Shown here: positions 1 through 8,400 of the stretch, piece by piece | How the letters are laid out: every line of letters begins with the position of its first letter | Position numbering within the stretch: the stretch's first letter is position 1 | NCBI GenBank assembly: GCA_024642665.1 | Contig: JAHEAR010000004.1 | Location: 80,554 to 144,553 of the forward strand | From: Bacteroidota bacterium | GTDB lineage: Bacteria > Bacteroidota > Bacteroidia > Chitinophagales > Saprospiraceae | Reading direction: 5' to 3' | DNA: 64,000 nucleotides | Notes under the pieces: generated by a model | Told to the model about the DNA's origin: nothing | The model's input: only the letters and a program-made list of their open reading frames with translations | The model's database searches: none | Program-made: the position numbers and the translations under genes

Positions 1-75
1 CAGGACAGTATTGATTACTGTAATAAAGTGAATATGGCGATGTTGATTACGGGGTTAAGGCATTTTAAGCATTGA
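1..75 (+). CDS. C-terminal tail of a gene entering from the left edge
   Basis: An open frame runs from base 1 to a TGA at 73-75 and gives 24 residues ending LITGLRHFKH. The tail is mildly like the last helix of four-helix-bundle (23S rRNA intervening sequence type) proteins, where a cysteine is followed by leucines and a basic end. So little is present that the family is a guess. It could also be a chance open frame. Confidence 0.35.
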   Translation, partial: QDSIDYCNKVNMAMLITGLRHFKH

Positions 76-83
76 TTGAAGGG

Positions 84-163
84 GGTTAAAAGGTTAAAAG
101 GTTAAGAGGTTAGGAGGTTAGGAGGTTAGGAGGTTATAAGGTTATGAGGTTATAAGGTTATGG
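84..163 (+). repeat. Ten tandem GGTTANNA octamers
   Basis: Ten 8-base units in exact register: GGTTAAAA twice, GGTTAAGA, GGTTAGGA three times, then GGTTATAA, GGTTATGA, GGTTATAA and GGTTATGG. The first five bases never vary while positions 6-8 drift, and identical variants are adjacent, as expected for growth by slippage. The array is non-coding. Confidence 0.9.
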
Positions 164-515
164 GGGATAGTATCATAAGGCCTTATGTATTAATAGGTGA
201 TTCGCCTTCGCTGGGGCTATGGCGAATAAAAACGGTTAAAGGTTAAAGGCAAAATTAAACGCTGCGACTCTGATCCCGCTCAGCGGGATTGCTTGATACC
301 ATTTTCATGTTTGAGGAAAGAATTCAACTTTGCGACTTTACGAGAAAAAAACACAAGAAGAATCTGTTTATAAGCTACTCGTCATTAATAAATTCAAATG
401 AAAAAATAAAAAGACCTGGGACTAATTAACCTGAGACTCGGAGCGCAGCGGAGACCCTGTACACCCGCCCTAGGCGGAAGGTTGTTCAGGGCTTAGACTA
501 GTCTTACTCGATTCA

Positions 516-556
516 TAACCTCTTAACCTTTTAACCTTTTAACCCTCATAACCCCT
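516..556 (-). repeat. Inverted copy of the octamer array
   Basis: Five units of TAACCNNN (TAACCTCT, TAACCTTT twice, TAACCCTC, then one extra base and TAACCCCT). This is the reverse complement of the array at 84-163, so the two could pair across the spacer. A third set lies at 27905-27936. Confidence 0.8.
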
Positions 557-615
557 TCAACTTCTTTCGCCTTTTACTAGAAAAAAAACATCAACTAAGA
601 AAATATAAAATCCTC

Positions 616-1347
616 ATGTACCTCTGCATTGACATCGGCAACTCCAGAACAAAAGCTTCGGTTTACAATCAAACCGGTGAAGTGATGGAGACGATTGTCT
701 TCGAAGGAAATTCTGTTGAGCCTGTTCAGGCACTCAATCAACGGCATCCCTCAGCGCATGTAATCGTTGCTGCTACCGCAGATCGCTTGTGGGAATTATC
801 ATCATTGCAATGTGAAGGAAAAAATATTTCGCTTTCAGCCACCACATCACTTCCTATCGAAATCGTTTATGCAACACCACACACCTTGGGGGAAGACAGA
901 ATCGCCGGAGCTTGTGGAGCAAAAGCCCTTTACCCAAATAAAAATTGTCTGATCGTCAGTGCGGGGACGTGTATGACGATCGATCTATTGACCAGTGCCG
1001 GAATATATCTCGGTGGAAATATTTCTCCCGGTATGGACATGCGGCTTCGGGCTATGCATGATTATACTGCCAAACTTCCCCTGGCCGAACTCGGCTGGCC
1101 ACGACTTCCTTTTGGGGATTCAACCCTCCATGCCTTGCAGAATGGGGCTTGCCTTGGGATGGTCATGGAAATTGAAGGAATGTTAAATAGAGCCAAAAAT
1201 GCGCTGGGAGACGTTTTTGTCGTTATGACCGGAGGAAATGCAGCTTTCTTGGCTGATCGCTTAGAAAGTCAGATATTTGTCGCACCCGAACTGGTCACAC
1301 AAGGCCTTTTCCAAATATTAGAATTTAATGTCAAGAATTATAAGTAA
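616..1347 (+). CDS. coaX: Type III pantothenate kinase
   Basis: Phosphorylates pantothenate, the first step of coenzyme A synthesis, in the cytosol. The 243-residue length is normal for CoaX. The N-terminal phosphate loop reads CIDIGNSRTK with Asp6. GEDR at residues 92-95 matches the family GxDR motif, whose Asp (here 94) is taken as the catalytic base. SAGTCMTID around 115-123 and GGNISPGM around 133-140 are the other ASKHA-fold signatures. ATG start; no clear promoter box was found. The next gene starts 20 bp before its stop, so the two are probably co-transcribed and translationally coupled. Confidence 0.95.
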   Translation: MYLCIDIGNSRTKASVYNQTGEVMETIVFEGNSVEPVQALNQRHPSAHVIVAATADRLWELSSLQCEGKNISLSATTSLPIEIVYATPHTLGEDRIAGACGAKALYPNKNCLIVSAGTCMTIDLLTSAGIYLGGNISPGMDMRLRAMHDYTAKLPLAELGWPRLPFGDSTLHALQNGACLGMVMEIEGMLNRAKNALGDVFVVMTGGNAAFLADRLESQIFVAPELVTQGLFQILEFNVKNYK

Positions 1348-2662
1348 GTCCCTGTTAATCAGTTTATTGGTTACGATCACTACCACTTTGGCCCTAGGTC
1401 AGGCTAAAGACAATTCCCCTTTTGCCCAATTTGGTTTGGGTGAATTTATCAACAGTGATATGTCCAGTTCACACTCCATGGGCGGTCTGAGCGCTGTTTA
1501 TCATGATTTTTTTGAAGCCAATCTGGAGAATCCGGCCTCTTTAGGCTTTCTACAATACACAAGCCTGCAATTCGGCATCACCGCCAAACGATCTTCGTAT
1601 AACCTCAATGACGCCAAACAGACGATCTGGAATGGAAATGCCAATCATGTTAGCCTGAATATACCCATTATCAATCCGCTCAACCAGGCGCTTGAGCGCA
1701 AAGAGACCGATTTCGCCTGGGGGATGAGTTTTGGTGTCAGACCTTATGCACAAGCCGGTTACAATATCATCGTCAATGAAACATTGGATTCGCTTGGTGA
1801 TGTACAAAGAAACTTTACCGGCTCCGGTGGCTTGTACAATTTAAACTGGGGAAATGGATTTAAATATAAAAATCTCGCAGCGGGAATCAATTTAGGATAC
1901 TTGCGTGGTCAGCAATCCTATGGCGAACAAACCTACTTTCTTGATCTGAGCAATGCATATGATGATTTTTTTAATTCCAATTCAGCCTATAAAGGTTTTC
2001 AATATAGGTTTGGTTTGATGTATGAGCAACCACTTGACCTGAAAGCTTCGAGAGAAACAGATGATAAGCCCTCCAGGCTACTCTCTGTCGGTGCTTATTT
2101 AAGTGGTCAAACCAATTTTACGACCTCCTCCGATTTATCCTTGTTGGCCGTCAACGCGTTGACAGGAGATATTGATACTGCTTTTACGGCGGAAGGGATT
2201 AAGGCAGATGGAGTTATACCTAAAGCATTTGGGATAGGATTTTTATATCATCATGCCGGTGACTTTAGAGCAGGGGTCAGTTTTGATGCTTCGCCATGGA
2301 GTCAGTATAAAAATCCGGCGAATCCGGCCACGATGATGAATGCCTGGAAACTTAGTTTCGGAGGTGCCTGGATACCGGATGCGGAGTCCATCACTTCGTA
2401 TTTCAAGCGTGTTGAGTACCGTGCAGGTTTTTATACGTTAAAAGATCCTCGTGTGATTGAGGGTCACCAGGTGGCTGAAAGGGCATTTACATTTGGTGCT
2501 TCGTTTCCTTTTATTCTTCAGCGTGCGATCACGTGGGTGCAGGTTGGGTTTGATGTAGGAAAACGTACCGGTGGTCCAAACTTAACCGATAATTTTGTCA
2601 GAGGAAATGTTAGCTTTATCTTTAACGATAACGCCTGGTTTATCAAAGGAAAATACGATTAA
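1328..2662 (+). CDS. Putative outer-membrane beta-barrel protein
   Basis: A 444-residue protein with a signal peptide (residues 1 to about 24, ending LALGQ) followed by alternating aromatic/polar strands. GGLSAVYHDFFEANLENPASLGF resembles the N-terminus of FadL/PorV-like barrels, where asparagine-proline turns are common. The C-terminus (FNDNAWFIKGKYD) looks like a closing strand. The specific function is not recognised. The start overlaps coaX by 20 bp and a terminator follows at 2695-2729, so this is the last gene of a two-gene unit. Homologues of this kind often sit next to coaX in the phylum, but the link is unexplained. Confidence 0.75.
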   Translation: MSRIISKSLLISLLVTITTTLALGQAKDNSPFAQFGLGEFINSDMSSSHSMGGLSAVYHDFFEANLENPASLGFLQYTSLQFGITAKRSSYNLNDAKQTIWNGNANHVSLNIPIINPLNQALERKETDFAWGMSFGVRPYAQAGYNIIVNETLDSLGDVQRNFTGSGGLYNLNWGNGFKYKNLAAGINLGYLRGQQSYGEQTYFLDLSNAYDDFFNSNSAYKGFQYRFGLMYEQPLDLKASRETDDKPSRLLSVGAYLSGQTNFTTSSDLSLLAVNALTGDIDTAFTAEGIKADGVIPKAFGIGFLYHHAGDFRAGVSFDASPWSQYKNPANPATMMNAWKLSFGGAWIPDAESITSYFKRVEYRAGFYTLKDPRVIEGHQVAERAFTFGASFPFILQRAITWVQVGFDVGKRTGGPNLTDNFVRGNVSFIFNDNAWFIKGKYD

Positions 2663-2694
2663 GAAAATTTCCATATTATTTTAGTATGAAAGTG

Positions 2695-2729
2695 AGGTGT
2701 CTTTTTTGAAAGGGAAGGCACCTTTTTTT
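2695..2729 (+). terminator. Intrinsic terminator after the coaX unit
   Basis: Arms AGGTGTC (2695-2701) and GGCACCT (2717-2723) pair over 7 bp with one G-T pair and are followed by a run of seven T. The hairpin lies 33 bases past the stop codon of the outer-membrane protein gene. Confidence 0.75.
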
Positions 2730-2733
2730 ATGC

Positions 2734-3046
2734 CCCCAGGCTAAAGCCCGGGGCAATTGAGAGCCTTGAGAAGACAAACCGAAACTCAGGGAAGAAAAAA
2801 ACTGCGACACAGAATAGCTATTCTGTAACCCCGGACTTCAGTCCGGGTAAGAAAGAAACTAAGCTCAGTGAAGGAAAAAAATCTATAACCAGGAACACCC
2901 ACTCAATTACCCCGCGCTTCAGCTCGGGGATGAAAACCAAAACCTCTTAAAGATATCTCAAAACTACCTCTGGCTTTAGCCCAAAGAACACAAAAAACCA
3001 ATGTTCTTGGATGAGCCTCTTAATTACCCCGTGCTTTAGCTCGGGG
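2734..3046. repeat. Cluster of five REP-like palindromes
   Basis: Five related hairpins lie at 2734-2753, 2830-2847, 2910-2929, 2972-2981 (core only) and 3027-3046. Each has outer C3-5/G3-5 arms and a core such as GGCT-tt-AGCC or GGACT-tc-AGTCC. The copy at 2830 is a perfect 8-bp stem; those at 2734, 2910 and 3027 carry one mismatch at the same place. They are separated by A-rich linkers with a repeated CTCAG/GGAAGAA flavour. The form is like repetitive extragenic palindromes mobilised by RAYT/IS200-type enzymes, but no such enzyme is in the window. Confidence 0.75.
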
Positions 3047-3078
3047 AAGAAGAAGCTTAGTCCTGGGGAAGAAGGAAC

Positions 3079-5430
3079 TCAGTCCGAGGCCAACACCTCA
3101 AAACTAGTAGTCACCATCGACCCATATTCATCCTGCAACACCAACTGATGCTTACCGGGAGAAGGATCGATTTCCATGCGATGAAATTCTTTGGTCTTTC
3201 CAAGATATTGCTTGTCCATATGCCAGTACACTTGCGCCGTATCCGATCGATGCACCGCAGAGAATACGGCTCTTGATTTTTTCTTGTCCCACTCATACGG
3301 CACATAAATCTTTGACCCATTCCGCGGATAGATAATCGCAATGTCATCAGAAGGTTTGAAGTTGTCCGCACAATCCGGATGCAAGGGTGGCACCACTTCG
3401 TAAGATGGATTGTAACGCTTGTAATAGTTTTCCGCCAGTGTCGGAACAACAAAATAATTTTTTAAAACGGTCTGTTCATTTTTGCAAACAGGATCATACC
3501 TGAACGCTCTCAAGTCATCTGTATACACAGCCGTATGATAACTACACAAAGCGGTGGATTGATTTCCGGCTACACAATATGCCGTGTCAATAATAGTACA
3601 TGAAGTTGATGCAAGCCAACCACTTTCCGCACACACACGCTTCTGCACAAGTGCATCATACGGCGGCGACCACCAGGGACTGTCATCCTCCAGCATCCGC
3701 AAGACATCAAACATCACAGGCGCAGCCGCCTGCAATCCAATCACGCCCGGCCTACCCTCTCCATCCGCATTTCCAATCCAAACACCAATCGTATATTTTG
3801 GCGTCACACCCACTGCCCATGCATCACGATAACCAAAACTTGTCCCGGTCTTCCACGCCACCGGATGACTACTGTTGTAGGTCTCCCAATTTCCTTCCTG
3901 ATCCGGTCGACGCAAAGTCTTCATCGCTTCAAAGGTCAACCAGATAGCGCCGGCATTCCAAACAGGCGCTTCTTCCGTGAACACTATATTTTCTTTCTTG
4001 CTTTTTTCACTTTTAAAAAGTACAGGCGCATGGATATCTGCAACATCATACCGATGATCATAACGATACACATGATGCAATATGCGACCCATACTCGCAT
4101 ACGCACCACAGATATCCCAAAGCGTAACTTCTGCCCCACCAAGCACCAATGGTAATCCATAGTAATCCGGACTATAATGTAGTGTCGTCAATCCCGCTTC
4201 CACTAATTTTTCCTTAAACGGAAGTATGCCATACTGCTGCAACAATCGAACGGCAGGTACATTGAGACTCATCGCAAGTGCTTCATCCGCAGGGACCATG
4301 CCCATATATTCCAGCGTGAAATTCAAAGGCTGATAGCCTCGGATATTTGTAGGAATATCTTCCAGGATTCCTTTAGGCGTGATCAATCCATCCTGCAAAG
4401 CAGCACAGTATAAAAACGGTTTGAGGATGCTTCCCGAACTACGCTCAGACTGAATGATGTCGACATCATTCTGATGATCTTTTTGTTCCTGTCCCACATT
4501 ACCAATATACGCGCGCACCTCCCCACTTTCTGTTTCCATCACCAGTAGCGCAGCATTATACACGCCATTTAAATGCATGATATCCGCATGTCGCTTAAGC
4601 AGTTCCGAAAGTCGATTTTGCAAATCAAAATCAATTGTGCTTTTTAAAATCTTTCCGGAATTCGTATAGTGCCCAAGCACATGTGGTGCAATATTGGGTA
4701 ATGGCTGAGGCGCAAAAGGAAGAGGCTCCTGCTTAGCCAGCGAAGCTTCCATTTCATCAAGGTGACCTTCTTCAAATAATTTATCGATCAGTCGGTTTCG
4801 CTTAAATAATAATGCTGCCTGATTTCTTCCGGGATGGATAAGTGCGGGAGCATTGGGCAATACCGCCAGCGTCGCTGATTCACCCCACGACAACTGATCC
4901 GGCGTCTTGTGATAATACCGCCAGCTGGCCGCCGCCAGACCTACAACGTTACCACCAAAAGGAGCATGGGCTGCATACATTCTAAGTATCTCTTTTTTAG
5001 AATAGCGAACTTCCGCACGCACCGCCCACAACATTTCAATAGCTTTCTGCCATAGATTTCGACTTTCATTTCCACGAGCCATACGCATGGTCTGCATCGT
5101 CAGCGTGCTGCCCCCACTGACTACTGATTTCGATTTAAGATTGTCTCTCATCGCTCTGCCAAAAGCAAGCAGATCAACACCTGGGTGATGATAAAATCGC
5201 TTATCCTCAAAAGCAATAATCGCTTTCTCAAAAGTCTCCGGCACGTTCAAATCATCTCCGGGAAATCGCCACTGTTCATCACCCGCAAGACGCGCACCCA
5301 TCAACTGACCATGCTGATCCAGAAGGACTGTACTATAGGAAGCATCAAATAAAGGATCAGGCAAACAAAACCACCAGGCTGCCAATGGCAACAATAAGAG
5401 TAGTAAATATTTTCGGCGATCCTTTAGCAT
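3079..5430 (-). CDS. pbpC: Penicillin-binding protein 1C
   Basis: A bifunctional class A peptidoglycan synthase anchored in the inner membrane by residues about 7-22. The transglycosylase domain has the motif EDKRFYHHPG, with the catalytic Glu at 75. The transpeptidase domain shows SxxK in GSILKPF, SLN, and KTG in WKTGTSFGYRDAW. The last 90 or so residues form the C-terminal domain typical of PBP1C. The 783-residue length is normal. The gene starts 21 bp after the alpha-2-macroglobulin stop, the arrangement seen in many Gram-negative genomes where the two are thought to repair walls breached by attackers. The last codons lie in sequence resembling the adjacent repeat linkers. Confidence 0.95.
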   Translation of the reverse strand: MLKDRRKYLLLLLLPLAAWWFCLPDPLFDASYSTVLLDQHGQLMGARLAGDEQWRFPGDDLNVPETFEKAIIAFEDKRFYHHPGVDLLAFGRAMRDNLKSKSVVSGGSTLTMQTMRMARGNESRNLWQKAIEMLWAVRAEVRYSKKEILRMYAAHAPFGGNVVGLAAASWRYYHKTPDQLSWGESATLAVLPNAPALIHPGRNQAALLFKRNRLIDKLFEEGHLDEMEASLAKQEPLPFAPQPLPNIAPHVLGHYTNSGKILKSTIDFDLQNRLSELLKRHADIMHLNGVYNAALLVMETESGEVRAYIGNVGQEQKDHQNDVDIIQSERSSGSILKPFLYCAALQDGLITPKGILEDIPTNIRGYQPLNFTLEYMGMVPADEALAMSLNVPAVRLLQQYGILPFKEKLVEAGLTTLHYSPDYYGLPLVLGGAEVTLWDICGAYASMGRILHHVYRYDHRYDVADIHAPVLFKSEKSKKENIVFTEEAPVWNAGAIWLTFEAMKTLRRPDQEGNWETYNSSHPVAWKTGTSFGYRDAWAVGVTPKYTIGVWIGNADGEGRPGVIGLQAAAPVMFDVLRMLEDDSPWWSPPYDALVQKRVCAESGWLASTSCTIIDTAYCVAGNQSTALCSYHTAVYTDDLRAFRYDPVCKNEQTVLKNYFVVPTLAENYYKRYNPSYEVVPPLHPDCADNFKPSDDIAIIYPRNGSKIYVPYEWDKKKSRAVFSAVHRSDTAQVYWHMDKQYLGKTKEFHRMEIDPSPGKHQLVLQDEYGSMVTTSFEVLASD

Positions 5431-5451
5431 AAATTTATATGCTGTTTCGAA

Positions 5452-8400
5452 TTATTCATTGCTGACAACACCCGATGTCACCGGCACAACTTCCACCCAT
5501 CGTCCAGGCATACGCGCCTGCACTTTATGCGAATACATCGCATCACACATGATGTCGGGTAACCAATACTTACCCGCATAGGTAGCCGTCATTACAAAAT
5601 GATACGTCCAATCCCCACGACCCATATTGAAAAAAGTATTGACTCTGTCATCCCTGATATCCTGATATTGAATGGAACTGTTTTCAAACCTTCCGGCAAA
5701 ATTGTCCATGCGCTGATTCGCAAGTTCCCATCCTGATGGAAACAAATAAGCCAATGCCAATTGATCAAGGCTTGTTGTATAAGTACCTGGATTGGTCACT
5801 GTCACTTTGACAATAAAATCCTGTCCCTGATTCAATTTGCTGACATTGATCTCACGACCTGTTTTATCCATATACTTTACTGACAACTTCAAATTGTTTT
5901 GTACTTCTGAAGAGACTCCTCTGAGCGGTTTTCCGGTGGTCATCAATCGGACATTTAACGGATCGGAAGAATTGTTTTTTACCGTTACCTGTTTCGCATT
6001 GACATCAAGCACACGAGTGACCATTCCTTTTGTACTGGCTATTTCTAAAGGCGTACTTCCGCTCTGTTCGATTCTCGCTTTGATTTCTTTGCCTGAAAAA
6101 TGCGAAGCCATTTTCCCCATCGTCAGTAACGCAAAAGACGTACTCTGCGTGCTGTACCAATACTCACCGGACAGTGATTCAGCAATCGTATTGGATATGG
6201 TGACGGCATCCTGCATCTTATCCATGGAAAGGAAAGCTTCAAGGATGATAGCTTTGTCTCGTAGTTCAGAGCCAAAGGTTACACTCAGTTCCTGATAAGG
6301 CTCTACTTTAGTTGTCAATTGCGCAACGATTTCTGCGGACACATCTTTGCGATTACCTAATGCATATGTGGTTGCTAACAACCAGGCAGCGGCAGGATCA
6401 AGATTTTGTTGGGTCCGTAATTTATTCATCATCCCCCAGGCCGGCTGTCCGTCCAAGGCAAGGGTATACAAACGATACGCCTGAATTAAATCACTTCGAT
6501 AAGATGATCCTGTTCGGTAAGCCTGAGCATCTTTGTTTTGTGCACTGCGCCACGCATTCATCATCGATCGATCTACTGTATAGCCCGCTTTTGATGCCTC
6601 GATTAAAAAATGTCCTGCATAACTATTTGTCCAACTTTCTTTATAACTCTCTCCCGGCCAATACGTGAATCCACCGGATGGAAGATTAAAGTTTCGGATG
6701 CGATCTATCCCTCGCTGAATATTAATTCGAACCTCCCTTTCCTGTTGCGGTGTCAAGTCCGTTAGCGCACTCAAATACAATTGCGGAAAGACCGAAGAAA
6801 CTGTTTGCTCCAAACATCCATATGGATAGCGTATCAAATATTTTAAGCGCTTCTGTAAATTAATCGCAGGCATGATGGACAATTCTATCGTAGCATCATT
6901 CGTCCCATCCATTCCCGGCAGTACCATGGTGTTGTTCCAGGTTTGTCCTGCCGCAATAGAGGCTGAAATCACATTCGTCAAAGGTGGATTTGGTATTCGA
7001 ACATCCAATTCGAGTTGTTGACTTGTCTTTGATTTACCGGACGTTGCGATCACTTCCACTTTTAAAATTCCCGGACGCTCCGGAATCCGCAGATTGAAGT
7101 ATACCGTTTTCTCTCCCTGATTGGCAAACTGGATGCTTTGACTACTGCTCCCTTCAACGGTCGCCATATCATTTGTCGTCACACGGACTTCTGCCGAACG
7201 AATATTTTCTCCCATTGCATGAACATGCACTGGAAGCGTAACGGTTTCCCCCGGAGACACCACTCTTGGCAACGTTGGTTGAATCATCAGATCTGATTTG
7301 ACCGTACTTGTTTTATCAGTTGATCCCCATCGTTTGCGATCCGATGCTACGACCATTGTTCTGACCGCACCAACATAATTAGGCATGGTCAACGTATGCG
7401 TTTTTTCTTTTCCCGGCTCCAGATAAAATGGACCCAGATGGATGACCACCGGTTTGAATCGTTCCGCTTGTGGTGCATCTACAAGATTGCCGGCACCATC
7501 ACCACCAAGACTTAGTAATCGATCAATCAATCCACCATACCCTCCGAGCACCTGATCAAACATATCCCATGTCTGCACACCCAAAGCTTCCTGTTGATGA
7601 AAATGCTGCCACGGATCAGGCGACTTAAACCGTGTGAGACCTAGTAAACCTTCATCTACAATCGCAATCGTATACGCCATCGGTTGATCATCTTTTTCAC
7701 TAACCGTTACTGTAAAACTTTTATCGGGTTCCAAAACATCGGCTATCTTAATTTCAGGATGTAACATGGTAGCCGGATCTGCGACCATGATGGGCAACAC
7801 ACCATACATACGCAATGGCATATCATTGGCACTATGTTCAAACGGTTGGATATGACTGACATAAGTATACACATTCGGCATCATCTCTGCAGTGGCCTTC
7901 AACGTAATTTGTGTATGATCATCTTTCGCATCATACCACTTGGTGGAAATCACTCTATTGTTTTTTTCAATCGTCAGCAACAATCGGCTACCGGGTGCAG
8001 AAGGAATATTTAATTTGATATCATCGCCTACTTCATAACGTTCTTTATCCGCTGTAAACGTCAATCGGCTGGCTGCATCATTATCTTCGGATGGATCACC
8101 CCATGAACCGGCATAATAAAACTGCCCGGAACAATGACCGGATTCTGTATCACAAACCCGAATCATGTAAGATCCATAGGATTGCGGCGTAATGGTATAA
8201 GAAGTTAATCCACCACTTCCGGTCACAAGCGTGTCTGCATAAATCGCCCCCAGATGAAGTGCACTGTTGTATTGTGTGATATCACTATTCGAACGGTCCC
8301 ACCACCATCGCCAATTGGCCCGATAGATCCCAACCGTCAATGTTCTTCCGGCCGTCCCTTTCCCTTCTGTCGTCACACTGGCGAGTTGGATTTTATTGTC

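Larger units (their letters stand above)
76..615. other. Repeat-rich intergenic spacer
   Basis: No credible gene is seen. The spacer holds the octamer array at 84-163, a hairpin with 7-bp arms at 200-206/221-227, a near-palindrome ATCCCGCTCAGCGGGAT at 273-289, the motif 439-461 that recurs in the atp operon, a small hairpin CCGCC-CTA-GGCGG at 465-477, and an inverted octamer array at 516-556. It reads as an accumulation of dispersed and simple repeats between two genes. Confidence 0.7.

Noticed and set aside
84-163. Possible CRISPR array
   Set aside because: The period is 8 bases with no spacers and no cas genes nearby; it is a simple tandem repeat.
3600-3947. Open frame on the plus strand inside pbpC
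   Set aside because: It is antisense to a well-supported gene, low in complexity and without family features; a shadow frame.
5837-6295. 152-codon plus-strand frame inside the macroglobulin gene
   Set aside because: It is antisense to conserved domain sequence and has no recognisable domain.
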